NCBI GenBank assembly: GCA_021324165.1
Contig: JAJPJR010000006.1
Location: 1-35,926, forward strand
From: Armatimonadota bacterium
GTDB lineage: Bacteria; Armatimonadota; Fimbriimonadia; Fimbriimonadales; ATM1
Length of the DNA stretch: 35,926 nt
Direction of reading: 5' to 3'
Below, piece after piece: positions 15,333 through 23,575 of this stretch. Under the pieces are notes generated by a model, which made no database searches, was not told where the DNA came from, and worked only from the letters and a program-made list of their open reading frames with translations. A program made the translations under genes and the position numbers. Position 1 is the stretch's first letter. Every line of letters starts with the position of its first letter.

Positions 15333-16592
15333 TCAGTCCTTGCGCGCTTGAAACAGCTTTGCGCCGACCGCAAAGCACACAATTCCCAGCACGATTAACA
15401 CCGAGCACGGCGGAAGCATCTCCACAAAAGAAAAGCCGCGCCAAATGGCTCCTTCCAGCGCAAGGATCGCCCATTTGACCGGGCTGACCGCGCTCACCTG
15501 CTGCATCCACGCGGGCATCGCCATGAGGGGCACCATTCCGCCCCCAATCATGCTGCAAAAAACCAACACACCCCACGATGAGCCGGCCACAGCGTTTTCG
15601 GTTCTTCCCAAGACGCTCAACAGCATCATGATCCCTACGAAGCAGATCGCGGAGGAAGCGACGGCAAGCCCCAGCAGTGTCACGTGGGAGATTCTAACGT
15701 GGAACACGATTGCGCCCAAAGCGAGCAGCGCCACCATCACGCCAGCGCACGCCGCGAAACATGCAGCCGCTTTGCCAGCCAGCATACTCGCGGGTGTGAT
15801 GGGCGCGACTCTCAGCCGCAGCAACGTGCCTTGCGTCCGCTCTTTGACAATCGTAATGGCGAAGGTTGTCACAACCCCCAACAGACCCCAAATGATCGCC
15901 TGCGGAAAGGTGATTTCGAATGCGGACTTGGGGCTTGATGCCGTTTCGCCGAGCGGTTGGACTTCGATCGCAGGGGGCCGCAATCCGCCGTTCCGCGATC
16001 CCTGTGTTGATGGAATTGACTGAACAAACGCTTCTGCCTGTTCCATGAATTTCAGGAGTTTCTGTTTTTCCGGTTTTGCGAACGACGGATCGGCTTCGAT
16101 CAGTTTTCGCTGTTGTGCAATCTCTGTTCGGAATTGAGTTGGATGCGAAAACATCTCCTGCAACTCTTGAAACACCGCCTCGGTGAGGATTCCTTTCAGA
16201 TAACCTTGCTCAGCCGAACGTTTTGGATCAATTCCAAGAACGAGTTTGGATTGAGAAGCCGCGAACGGGTTTGAATGCTCCCCATAACCCGACGGGATGA
16301 CCAGGTAAGCAACAAGGACGCCTTTGCGCACCTGGTTCTTTGCGTCCTCAAGAGTAACAGTCGAAACGTCCAACGCATCGGTTTTTTGGCGCAGACGTTC
16401 TACCAGCCGTTCCGATTTCGGTGATTGATCTTGATCAATCACGGCAATCTTGATTTTTGCAGCAGCACTCGAACCTCCGAAGATTGATCCGAACAGCACC
16501 GCAATGAGGATCGGGAATCCGAGCGTCCAGAACATCGCGGCCTTATCGCGCCACAACAGTTTCAGGTCTTTTTGTGCGATGGCAAGTATCAA
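15333..16592 (-). CDS. ABC-2 type exporter permease
   Basis: A 419-residue membrane protein. One hydrophobic helix lies near the N-terminus after AIAQKDLKLLWRDK (FWTLGFPILIAVLFGSIF). An external domain of about 190 residues follows, then five C-terminal spans starting at AIIWGLLGVVTTFAITI. KERTQGTLLRLRVAPI is the hallmark ABC-2 loop between the first two of these spans. The gene begins five bases after its ATPase partner ends, so the two form one exporter. The transported compound (drug, lipid or natural product) is unknown. Confidence 0.88.
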   Translation of the reverse strand: MILAIAQKDLKLLWRDKAAMFWTLGFPILIAVLFGSIFGGSSAAAKIKIAVIDQDQSPKSERLVERLRQKTDALDVSTVTLEDAKNQVRKGVLVAYLVIPSGYGEHSNPFAASQSKLVLGIDPKRSAEQGYLKGILTEAVFQELQEMFSHPTQFRTEIAQQRKLIEADPSFAKPEKQKLLKFMEQAEAFVQSIPSTQGSRNGGLRPPAIEVQPLGETASSPKSAFEITFPQAIIWGLLGVVTTFAITIVKERTQGTLLRLRVAPITPASMLAGKAAACFAACAGVMVALLALGAIVFHVRISHVTLLGLAVASSAICFVGIMMLLSVLGRTENAVAGSSWGVLVFCSMIGGGMVPLMAMPAWMQQVSAVSPVKWAILALEGAIWRGFSFVEMLPPCSVLIVLGIVCFAVGAKLFQARKD

Positions 16593-16597
16593 TGCGT

Positions 16598-17467
16598 TTA
16601 GTCCCTTAGTGTCCGCCCAGTCAGGTTCAGAAAAACCGTCTCCAAATCTGCGCGTTCCACGTGCACCGCTTTCAGTTCTGTGCCCAACGATGCAAATTGC
16701 GCGACTTCCTCAAACGGCGAGCGCGATTTGAAACTCTTCACCAATTCTCCATGCGCTCCGAACGGTTTAGCAAACTCGATTTTTACTGTAGACTCGCCTC
16801 CACACTTGTCCACAAGCGAATCGAGCGTGTCCACCGCAAGAAGGTGACCCTTGTCCATGATGCCGATGCGGTCACACAGCCGCGATGCCTCCTCCATGTA
16901 GTGCGTTGTGTAGATAATCGTGCACTTGTGATCTTTCAACTGTTCTATCGTTTCGAAGATGTGATTGCGCGACTGGGGATCAACCCCGACAGTGGGTTCG
17001 TCCAGAAAAATGACGGACGGCCGATGAACCAGGCCGCATGCAAGATTTAACCGTCTTTTCATTCCGCCCGAGAATGTCGCAACACGGTCGTGCGCTCGAT
17101 CCGTCAATCCGCTCAGGTCTAAGCCCGCAGCAACCCGATCTCGGAGTTCAGACCCGCCCATTCCGTACAGCAAACCGAAGAATTTGAGGTTTTCTTCTGC
17201 CGTCAGTTCGTCGTAAATCGCGAGCGATTGCGGCACAAAGCCGATCAGTTTTCGAATCTGCCTGCTTCGGGCGTCGCCTGCGCCTTCGATCTCTACCGTG
17301 CCTGAATCCGCAGTCTGCGCGCCAACCAGTATGCCTATCGTGGTCGTCTTCCCGGCACCGTTCGGACCGAGCAGTCCAAAAGTTTCGCCTTTAGCGACTT
17401 CGAAAGACACTTCGTCCACGGCCTGGATCGGTCCGAATGCCTTTCGCAAGTTGGAAACTTTGATCAC
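16598..17467 (-). CDS. ABC transporter ATP-binding protein
   Basis: A 289-residue ATPase of the drug/natural-product exporter type. Walker A is GPNGAGKT (34-41), the Q-loop is GFVPQSLAIYDELTA, the signature is FSGGMKRRLNLACGL and Walker B is VIFLDEPTVGVDP, with the H-loop in TIIYTTHYMEE. The C-terminal part (VHVERADLETVFLNLTGR) is the usual tail of this subfamily. The start is GTG 17467 without a ribosome binding site; a GGTAAGGT element ends eight bases before it. The permease follows after five bases. Confidence 0.93.
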   Translation of the reverse strand: MIKVSNLRKAFGPIQAVDEVSFEVAKGETFGLLGPNGAGKTTTIGILVGAQTADSGTVEIEGAGDARSRQIRKLIGFVPQSLAIYDELTAEENLKFFGLLYGMGGSELRDRVAAGLDLSGLTDRAHDRVATFSGGMKRRLNLACGLVHRPSVIFLDEPTVGVDPQSRNHIFETIEQLKDHKCTIIYTTHYMEEASRLCDRIGIMDKGHLLAVDTLDSLVDKCGGESTVKIEFAKPFGAHGELVKSFKSRSPFEEVAQFASLGTELKAVHVERADLETVFLNLTGRTLRD

Positions 17468-17475
17468 GTGCTGCG

Positions 17476-17483
17476 ACCTTACC
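17476..17483 (-). promoter_or_regulatory. Putative leaderless -10 element for the ABC exporter operon
   Basis: On the minus strand GGTAAGGT ends eight bases before the GTG at 17467. It belongs to the same GGTAnnnT set as the tRNA and pdh elements. Confidence 0.35.
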
Positions 17484-17513
17484 GCAAATCTTCGGGATGG
17501 GTTGCGCCTTCGT

Positions 17514-17521
17514 GCTAATCT
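17514..17521 (+). promoter_or_regulatory. Putative extended -10 (TGCTAATCT) for the HAD phosphatase
   Basis: TAATCT (17516-17521), preceded by TGC (17513-17515), ends five bases before GTG 17527. This supports that GTG as the start of a leaderless or near-leaderless message. Confidence 0.35.
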
Positions 17522-17526
17522 TTGCC

Positions 17527-18162
17527 GTGCCCGATTTTGAAGCGATCCTGTTCGACCTGGATGGAACGCTCATTGACTCGGAGCGGTGGCATCAACAGGC
17601 TGAACTTGCGACTTACGCCGAATTCGGCTTCCGACCGACCCCGGACGAGATGGCGGAAAGCGTTGGAATTCCGATGTCGGTGACAATCAAAAAACTGGCC
17701 GCCCGACACGGAGCAGCGATGTCCCCCGACGATTTTCGCGAGCGGCACCGTCCCCGATTGTGCGCGTATATCGAAACCGAAATGACGATATTCGATGATG
17801 TCGCCGACTGCCTTGCCGCTTGTGATGGAGTTCCGATCGGGATCGTTACATCTTCCGAAAACTGGTACGTGCGAAAGGTGATCGAGCGGTTTGCACCTCA
17901 TTTCAACCGCTTTCACCCCGTGGTCTGCGCGGACGACGCTCCGAAGAACAAACCCGACCCTTCGCCCTATCTTTACGCGGCGCAGCTTCTGGGAGTGGAT
18001 GCCAACCGGTGCATCGCGGTTGAGGATTCACTTAACGGAATCGCCTCGGCGGTCGCAGCGGGGTGTCGAACCGTTGCCGTTGACCGGCAGAATCGCCTGC
18101 ATCCAAGGAGCGATGCCGTGCGATATATCAACTCCCTTTCACAGCTCTTGCGCAAAATTTAG
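17527..18162 (+). CDS. HAD-superfamily phosphatase/phosphomutase (beta-phosphoglucomutase-like)
   Basis: A 211-residue HAD hydrolase with a C1-type helical cap. Motif I is FDLDGTLIDSE (nucleophile Asp10, acid Asp12), motif II is VTSSE, motif III is the lysine in KNKPDPSPYLYA, and motif IV is VEDSLNGIASAVAAG. These proteins hydrolyse or isomerise small sugar phosphates; specificity is not readable. The usual distance to motif I favours GTG 17527; an ATG at 17497 would add ten residues. The gene is divergent from the ABC exporter. Its stop lies in the first base of the left arm of a hairpin that may act as terminator. Confidence 0.85.
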   Translation: MPDFEAILFDLDGTLIDSERWHQQAELATYAEFGFRPTPDEMAESVGIPMSVTIKKLAARHGAAMSPDDFRERHRPRLCAYIETEMTIFDDVADCLAACDGVPIGIVTSSENWYVRKVIERFAPHFNRFHPVVCADDAPKNKPDPSPYLYAAQLLGVDANRCIAVEDSLNGIASAVAAGCRTVAVDRQNRLHPRSDAVRYINSLSQLLRKI

Positions 18163-18190
18163 GCCCCCATTCTGTTTTGGAATGAGGGCC
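18162..18190. terminator. Probable bidirectional terminator hairpin between convergent HAD and protease genes
   Basis: Arms GGCCCCCATTC and GAATGAGGGCC pair at 10 of 11 positions around the loop TGTTTTG. It sits between the ends of two convergent genes. T-runs after the stem are short on either strand (GGTTTGG, and AAATTTTG on the minus strand), so strength is uncertain. Confidence 0.55.
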
Positions 18191-18216
18191 GGTTTGGTGT
18201 CGTGTCGTAAAGGACT

Positions 18217-19920
18217 TTACGGTGTGATATCGGCGTTGAACACGTCGAAGAACGAGTCGAACGCGGGTGCACCGCCAAGCGGTCCCAGCTTCACTGCGGC
18301 TCTCGCCTGAATGAAGTTATCGCCGCTCCGCACATACTGCTGCGGGCTTGGCACGTTGATCTGCACGGCTCCATCAGTAGTTCCATACAGCCTGCTGTCA
18401 ACTTCCACCCAGGTGTTATCGCTCCAGCGCTTCAGGCGGAGTTTGATCATCATGTTTTGCGTGTTGTGCGCTTCGAAGTTCAACTTCAGAACGCTCACGG
18501 TGGCAGACGGCGAGGTCATATCCACTTCAAGAATGATCGGTGACTCGGCGATATAGGCGTTCAGGCTTCCGTGTCCGCGAAGCCAGTTGTCGTCGCCGTT
18601 TGCGAGACTGTTCACATCGCCGCTGATGTATTGACCTGCGGCGAAGCGATAAGCGGTCGGGTTGATGTGAGCGCCGTTGTTGGAGTTCGCCATCTGCGCG
18701 GCCGCGCCGAGATTGATTCGGCCCCAGCCGTACGTGTTGTCGTTTCCTCCGCCGCCCATGTCGAAGCAGGTGGTGTACAGGAACGTTTCGAGCTGGCTCG
18801 GCGAGGCGTTCGGGTTGATCGAAGCCAGAAGGCCGAACGAACCCGTCGCGTGCGGAGAAGCCATCGAAGTTCCGTCCGCATACGCATACGAACTGGTTGG
18901 ATAGGTGCTGAGGATGCTCACGCCCGGCGCGAACACGTCAATCGGAATGCCGTAGTTGGAGAATGACGCTCGGCCGTCGGTCGAGGTGCTCGCTCCGACG
19001 ATCGTCACGTGCTGCCAGTCGGTGTTCGAAGGAAGCTGTGTTCCATCGTTTCCAGCAGCCCAGCAGTACTCTCCTCCGGCGTTTTCGATGTACTGGCCGG
19101 TGGTTTCAACGGCGCTGCTCGTAACGCCGGAGTAGCTGCAGTTGATCGCTTCTGCGCCGTGATCCACGGCCCACTGCGCTCCTTCCAGAAGGTCTCCGAG
19201 CGAGGCGCTTCCGTTGGAGTTGTTGGTAACCCGAATCGGCATGATTTTGCAGCGCCAAGTGGCGCCGCACACGCCGAGTCCGTTGTTTCCGATCGCGGCC
19301 ATCGTACCGGCCGTGTGGGTTCCGTGACCGTTGATGTCTTCAGTCGAACCGCCTTGCTGCTCACTAAGGTTGCTCGCCGCGTTGTATCCGGGAACGAGCG
19401 ACGCCGCCAGGTCGGGGTGCGAATGCTGCACGCCTGTGTCGCAGTTCGAAACGATCACCGAAGTGCTGCCTTGGTTGATATCCCAAGCCGTCGGTGCGCT
19501 GATCTTGGGCCACGCCCACTGGTTGTTGTAATACGTATCGTTCGGCACTAACACTGGATGGCAGATCCAGTTCGGCTCGGCATACTGATAATCGCCGGTT
19601 GCCATGAGCGCTTTCGAATAGCTGTTTTCGTCGAATCCAGCCGGAATCTTTACAATGATGTCGTCAGTGTTTTTAAGGTACTGCACCATCTGGCTTTGGA
19701 CTCGCTGCCTGGCACGCTGAAGCCGTCCCATGCTTTCGAGCGCAGAGAACCCCCGTGCGCGAAGTGCATCGAACTGAAGCGGCCGAACAATAAGTTCACC
19801 CGAGAATTCAAGAACTCCCGGCTTTTCGACAAATTTCTGCCCATTGGGCACTCCCAGGGATTGGGAGATCGCCGGCCCTGCAATAACTGTCAGGGCCGCA
19901 AGAATGCTGATCCCTTTCAC
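18217..19920 (-). CDS. Secreted subtilisin-family serine protease with extra C-terminal domain
   Basis: A 567-residue S8 protease. A signal peptide (ISILAALTVIAGPAISQ) is followed by an inhibitor-like propeptide to about residue 120. The catalytic triad is Asp161 (CDTGVQHSHPDL), His199 (NGHGTHTAGTM) and Ser352 (GTSMASPHATG), with Asn291 in the oxyanion hole. After the catalytic domain (to about 420) comes a domain of some 140 residues rich in beta-strand (YISGDVNSLANGDDNWL to the end). It resembles modules attached to secreted proteins of environmental bacteria, but I cannot name the family. The start is GTG 19920 with GGAGG nine bases upstream; the frame extends to 19995 but without a signal-like beginning. 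It probably degrades protein outside the cell. Confidence 0.93.
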   Translation of the reverse strand: MKGISILAALTVIAGPAISQSLGVPNGQKFVEKPGVLEFSGELIVRPLQFDALRARGFSALESMGRLQRARQRVQSQMVQYLKNTDDIIVKIPAGFDENSYSKALMATGDYQYAEPNWICHPVLVPNDTYYNNQWAWPKISAPTAWDINQGSTSVIVSNCDTGVQHSHPDLAASLVPGYNAASNLSEQQGGSTEDINGHGTHTAGTMAAIGNNGLGVCGATWRCKIMPIRVTNNSNGSASLGDLLEGAQWAVDHGAEAINCSYSGVTSSAVETTGQYIENAGGEYCWAAGNDGTQLPSNTDWQHVTIVGASTSTDGRASFSNYGIPIDVFAPGVSILSTYPTSSYAYADGTSMASPHATGSFGLLASINPNASPSQLETFLYTTCFDMGGGGNDNTYGWGRINLGAAAQMANSNNGAHINPTAYRFAAGQYISGDVNSLANGDDNWLRGHGSLNAYIAESPIILEVDMTSPSATVSVLKLNFEAHNTQNMMIKLRLKRWSDNTWVEVDSRLYGTTDGAVQINVPSPQQYVRSGDNFIQARAAVKLGPLGGAPAFDSFFDVFNADITP

Positions 19921-19947
19921 CGTATTCGTCCTCCTTAGAACAAATGA

Positions 19948-19966
19948 CCTTGCGCTGGACGCAAGG
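19948..19966 (-). promoter_or_regulatory. Perfect hairpin in the protease 5' leader
   Basis: CCTTGCG and CGCAAGG pair perfectly around a five-base loop, 27 bases upstream of the protease GTG and just ahead of its GGAGG. TATAGGAT lies a few bases further upstream. It could stabilise the mRNA or be a protein-binding site; there is no T-run to make it a terminator. Confidence 0.4.
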
Positions 19967-20058
19967 GCCACCTTAATCCTATAGTCGCTCCGCACGCCCG
20001 ATTGGTTCGGTCGGAATGGTAAACGGTGGGCAAATCTTGGGCCAGTTTGCGTTGCTAA

Positions 20059-21147
20059 CTAAAATCCGGCGGCGCGTTCTGCCGCCGCAAGGAACTGATC
20101 GCCGGCCCGCTCGAGCGAACAATGCTCTGTTACCCAGCTCCTTCCGCGCTGGGCCATCGCCTCTCTTTCACCCAAAGTGATGCTCGAAGCAGCCATAAGC
20201 CCCGCACAAATACCTGCAGCCCCCGGCTCCATCACAACTCCGCATTTCAATTCCTCTGTAAGTTTTGCGCAGTCATAAGCGCGTGTAACCGCCACGGCAC
20301 GCCCCAGCGCCAGATACTCCGCCCACTTTGTTGGAAACGCTCCCGGCATGTGAACCGCGCAGATCTTGGGAGTTGCGGTAACCCCGAAATGCGCATCCTC
20401 GAAAACCTTCAGCGCCTGCTGTCTTGGCATGCGGCGGAATGCTCGAATTCCGACAGATTCAGCCTTTTGTCGCAACGGTTCGTTCGCCTCGTCGAAGCCG
20501 ACGATCGCAAGGTCAAACGATCTGTCCCCCGAAGCGTACGCTTCGATCAGATCGGGAATTCCCTGCCACCGATCCATGCCTCCCACGTAGGCAAACGAGG
20601 CTCTTTCGGTTTGGGGCATCGGCAGCGGCGTGAAGGTTTCAAGGTCAACCGGGTTCCGGACCAAGAAAAGGTCGTTCAAATCGCGCTTGAACCGGGTGTG
20701 GAAATACTGGATTGCAGAATCGCTGACGGTCGTGATCACTCCGCTGCGCCGCGCGGCGATCGTCTCATGGAGAATTGTTCGAAGATACAACACGAAGTTT
20801 CGAAGATTCTTCTGGCTCTTGAAAAGCATGAGATTCTCGCCGATCGCCGGAGTGTGGCAGTCATAAATGATCTTCTTTCCGTTCGAAGCGGCCGCAGCGT
20901 GCGCGGCTGGATCGGTCGAACCGGTATAAACCGCGTCGCACGAATCAATCCACTCTTTGAGTTTCCGTTTGTTTGCAAACCATGCCAAGTTGCCGGGGCC
21001 GCTGAATTCATATTGCCAGCGCCAATCGGTAGTGTGTCCGGCGGCTTGGCAATAGTTGCGCAACAGATCAATGCGATGAAACGCAGCCGCGGAGATCCCG
21101 CGTTCGCGCATCTGTTGATCGCCCCAAGCCAAAAACCCGATTCGCAC
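20059..21147 (-). CDS. Glycosyltransferase, GT-B fold (GT4-like)
   Basis: A 362-residue protein with two Rossmann halves. The N-terminal part (MRIGFLAWGDQQMRERG, CDAVYTGSTD, VITTVSDSAIQYF) and the C-terminal donor domain (FAYVGGMDRWQGIPDLIEAYA, PTKWAEYLALGRAVAVT) match glycosyltransferase family 4 organisation. The usual EX7E motif is not obvious (the stretch reads FPTKWAEYLALGR), so the assignment to GT4 is by fold pattern. The acceptor is unknown. The start is GTG 21147, two bases after the amidase stop, so it is translated downstream of the amidase. No other glycan genes are adjacent. Confidence 0.75.
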   Translation of the reverse strand: MRIGFLAWGDQQMRERGISAAAFHRIDLLRNYCQAAGHTTDWRWQYEFSGPGNLAWFANKRKLKEWIDSCDAVYTGSTDPAAHAAAASNGKKIIYDCHTPAIGENLMLFKSQKNLRNFVLYLRTILHETIAARRSGVITTVSDSAIQYFHTRFKRDLNDLFLVRNPVDLETFTPLPMPQTERASFAYVGGMDRWQGIPDLIEAYASGDRSFDLAIVGFDEANEPLRQKAESVGIRAFRRMPRQQALKVFEDAHFGVTATPKICAVHMPGAFPTKWAEYLALGRAVAVTRAYDCAKLTEELKCGVVMEPGAAGICAGLMAASSITLGEREAMAQRGRSWVTEHCSLERAGDQFLAAAERAAGF

Positions 21148-21149
21148 GG

Positions 21150-22820
21150 CTAAATTTTGCTCAGATCGGGCCGCTTCAAATGATGTTTCGTTTTTTGCTG
21201 CAGCAGCCAGCCCAGTTTCAATATCTCCGACTCGCCATATAATCGGCCAAAGATCGAGAACGACTGCTCGACCTCTTGGCTGCCGCGCATGATCACGCCG
21301 TTCGGAATGAGAACCTGCGGGTGCCCGGTTCGATTCGTCGTAAACAGCAAGCCGCCGCCGCGGTCAGGAACCAAAACCACGTCCAAATCACCCAGTTCTT
21401 GTTCGAACTTCTGCATGACGATGGTTCGCAGCCGCAACGCCTCCAAGTATTCAACGGCAGGCACGAAACGGTGCGCACGAAAGATGTTCGGCCATGCCGA
21501 ATCTTTCAGTTCGTCAATGAGATCGGTGCGGGTAAACGCATCGAACGCCGCGCTCGATTCGACGGACAGATCAATCTGAATTCCGTCAGGCACCGGAGTG
21601 AACGAAACCGGTTTCGGCTTGGCTCCCATCGCCTTCAGAAGTTCGATGAAATCTGGATCAGGACTGTTTTCGCCTTTCACATATCCGATTTTCAGCGATT
21701 GAACCCACTTTTGGTTGGGTGCGTCCTTCCAAACGAACGGCCGATCAACCGCGGTCGGATCGCGCGGATCGCTTCCGAGAATTGTCGAGAGAACAATCGC
21801 GCAATCTTCTGCGGTTCTACACAGCGGCCCGGCTTTGTCCATGCTCCAACTTAGAGCCATTGCGCCGAACCTGCTGACGCGCCCGAACGTCGGCCTCAGC
21901 CCGGTAACCCTGCACCGATGCGAAGGCGAAACGATCGAGCCTTGGGTTTCGGAACCGATGGCGAACGCAACCAGGCCGGCAGCAACCGCGCTGCACGAGC
22001 CTGCCGACGAGCCGCTCGACCCTTGCGAAGGGTTCCACGGGTTTTTTGTGCGGCCGTTGAACCAGATGTCGTTCATCGCAAGCGCGCCCATGCTGAGTTT
22101 TGCGCACAGCACCGCGCCAGCCGCGCGAAGTTTTTCAACCACCGCGCAATCGTAATCAAAGGTCTGATTTTTGTACGGTGCCGCGCCCCATGTTGTGGGA
22201 TAGCCTTTTGCCGCAAACAGGTCTTTGATTCCGTAAGGAATTCCGTGGAGCGGGCCAAGGTAATGACCTTTTGCGATCTGTTCGGTTGCATCGGCGGCTT
22301 CTTTTCGAGCGCGTTCTTCGGTAAGCGTGATCACATTCAAGAGCGGACCGCCGTACTTCTTCAGCCGCGCCAAATAAATCTCTGTAAGTTCTTGCGGCGA
22401 AATCTTTTTCCGTCTGATGAGGCTTGAGAGTTGCGCCACCGAAAGAAACGCGACATCCTCTTCGCTCTTCGGAACGACCAAATCGCTCCAGTTTTCCGCG
22501 CGCATTTGGGTTTCGACTTTTTGTGCTGGCTGCCTGCCTTGCGGAATGAAATAGGTGCTGGGCGGGACGGAGTTCGGAATATCTTGCGAACGCAAGTTTT
22601 CGTAGGTGCCGCGAAACTGCCGAACCGATTCCAAAACCTGCTTGCGCTCATCATCGCTGAACTGGATTCCGATCATCTTTTCGTACGCTTTCAGGTCTTC
22701 GATCGAAATATCGCCGCCGGACTGCCGTCCGCCCTGCAAATGGGCGAATGCGGGGCTTCCGAGAGCGGTGAGAAATCCCACGACGAACTGCTTGCGTGTG
22801 TATTTGGCTTCCAGGGACAT
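21150..22820 (-). CDS. Amidase-signature family hydrolase with N-terminal extension
   Basis: A 556-residue amidase. The Ser-cisSer-Lys triad is Lys199 (GIPYGIKDLF), Ser271 (SGSSAGSCSAVAAG) and Ser295 (SETQGSIVSPS), with the usual 24-residue spacing between the serines. RVTGLRPTFGRVSRFG follows as in the family. The first 28 residues (TRKQFVVGFLTALGSPAFAH) look like an export leader without a full RR pair. Residues 35-130 form an extension with no family I recognise. The family includes GatA, but no gatB/gatC lies nearby and the probable export argues against tRNA amidation; hydrolysis of an external amide is more likely. There is no ribosome binding site; GGTAAAAC ends nine bases before the ATG. 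Confidence 0.85.
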   Translation of the reverse strand: MSLEAKYTRKQFVVGFLTALGSPAFAHLQGGRQSGGDISIEDLKAYEKMIGIQFSDDERKQVLESVRQFRGTYENLRSQDIPNSVPPSTYFIPQGRQPAQKVETQMRAENWSDLVVPKSEEDVAFLSVAQLSSLIRRKKISPQELTEIYLARLKKYGGPLLNVITLTEERARKEAADATEQIAKGHYLGPLHGIPYGIKDLFAAKGYPTTWGAAPYKNQTFDYDCAVVEKLRAAGAVLCAKLSMGALAMNDIWFNGRTKNPWNPSQGSSGSSAGSCSAVAAGLVAFAIGSETQGSIVSPSHRCRVTGLRPTFGRVSRFGAMALSWSMDKAGPLCRTAEDCAIVLSTILGSDPRDPTAVDRPFVWKDAPNQKWVQSLKIGYVKGENSPDPDFIELLKAMGAKPKPVSFTPVPDGIQIDLSVESSAAFDAFTRTDLIDELKDSAWPNIFRAHRFVPAVEYLEALRLRTIVMQKFEQELGDLDVVLVPDRGGGLLFTTNRTGHPQVLIPNGVIMRGSQEVEQSFSIFGRLYGESEILKLGWLLQQKTKHHLKRPDLSKI

Positions 22821-22829
22821 CGAAAGGGA

Positions 22830-22838
22830 GTTTTACCT
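22830..22838 (-). promoter_or_regulatory. Putative -10 element for the amidase-glycosyltransferase pair
   Basis: On the minus strand AGGTAAAAC ends nine bases before ATG 22820. The final C departs from TAnnnT, so it is a weaker example of the recurrent element. Confidence 0.3.
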
Positions 22839-22853
22839 TCTTTGAAAAGCGGT

Positions 22854-22859
22854 CATAAT
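22854..22859 (+). promoter_or_regulatory. Putative leaderless -10 (CATAAT) for the murein amidase and NfeD-flotillin operon
   Basis: CATAAT ends seven bases before ATG 22867, and TTTACC stands 16 bases upstream as a weak -35. No ribosome binding site is present, consistent with leaderless translation. Confidence 0.35.
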
Positions 22860-22866
22860 TCACGGC

Positions 22867-23559
22867 ATGGTTATCGGCGTGGTTTTGGCGGGCCTGCTGT
22901 TGGCGCCTGACTTCAGGGTTTGCATTGATCCGGGGCACCCCAGCGAACTGAACGACGGGTTTGGTGTGAGCAACGGCCTTACGGAAACCGCCGTCAATTG
23001 GAAAGTTTCAGTGCTTTTGAAAAAACAGTTGGAACGGATGGGAGGCTTCGCCATCACGTTCACAAAATCATCCGAAAAGCAGCTGGTAAAGAATCGAGAA
23101 AGGGCCGAGATCGCCAACAGATTCAACGCCGATCTGTTTTTGAGAATCCATGCCGACGCGGTTCCGCAATCGGGGTTTACGATTTTTTATCCGAAGGCTC
23201 AGGGCAAAGCGCAAGGCAAAGTCGGGCCCTCTCGCCAGGTGATCGAAAGAAGCGGACGATTGGCGGCAGCGTTTCACGCCGCAATGGCCGCAGAACTCAA
23301 AGGCGTGCTGCCTGACCGCGGAGTGAAAGGCGACATCGAAAGCAACATCGGGAGCAAACAGGGCGCGCTCACCGGCTCGATTTTCAGCACGGTGCCTGTG
23401 ATGCTGGTCGAGATGTGCTCGCTCACGAACAAGCACGACGCCGATTGGATTCGGCAGCCGGTCAATCAACAGAAAATGGCCCTTGCGCTGGCCAAGGGGT
23501 GCGCGGCGGCTCGCGATGCAGCGATCTCCCGCGCAACCCAACGCCTCGGTGGACGGTAA
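22867..23559 (+). CDS. N-acetylmuramoyl-L-alanine amidase (Amidase_3)
   Basis: A 230-residue zinc amidase that cleaves the bond between N-acetylmuramic acid and the stem peptide. Zinc ligands are His24 (IDPGHPS), Glu40 (GLTETAVNW) and His95 (LFLRIHADA); the catalytic glutamate is Glu182 (MLVEMCSLTN). The N-terminus has a short hydrophobic run (IGVVLAGLLLAP) that could be a minimal signal sequence directly before the domain. There are no SH3 or AMIN cell-wall-binding domains. The ATG has no ribosome binding site and lies seven bases after CATAAT. The NfeD-like gene starts 16 bases after its stop, so it probably heads that operon. Confidence 0.88.
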   Translation: MVIGVVLAGLLLAPDFRVCIDPGHPSELNDGFGVSNGLTETAVNWKVSVLLKKQLERMGGFAITFTKSSEKQLVKNRERAEIANRFNADLFLRIHADAVPQSGFTIFYPKAQGKAQGKVGPSRQVIERSGRLAAAFHAAMAAELKGVLPDRGVKGDIESNIGSKQGALTGSIFSTVPVMLVEMCSLTNKHDADWIRQPVNQQKMALALAKGCAAARDAAISRATQRLGGR

Positions 23560-23575
23560 TGCTCGTTGAAGAGAG

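Noticed and set aside
20122-21153. A 343-codon plus-strand frame opposite the glycosyltransferase
   Set aside because: Antisense shadow; the minus-strand frame shows clear family patterns and continuity with the amidase gene.
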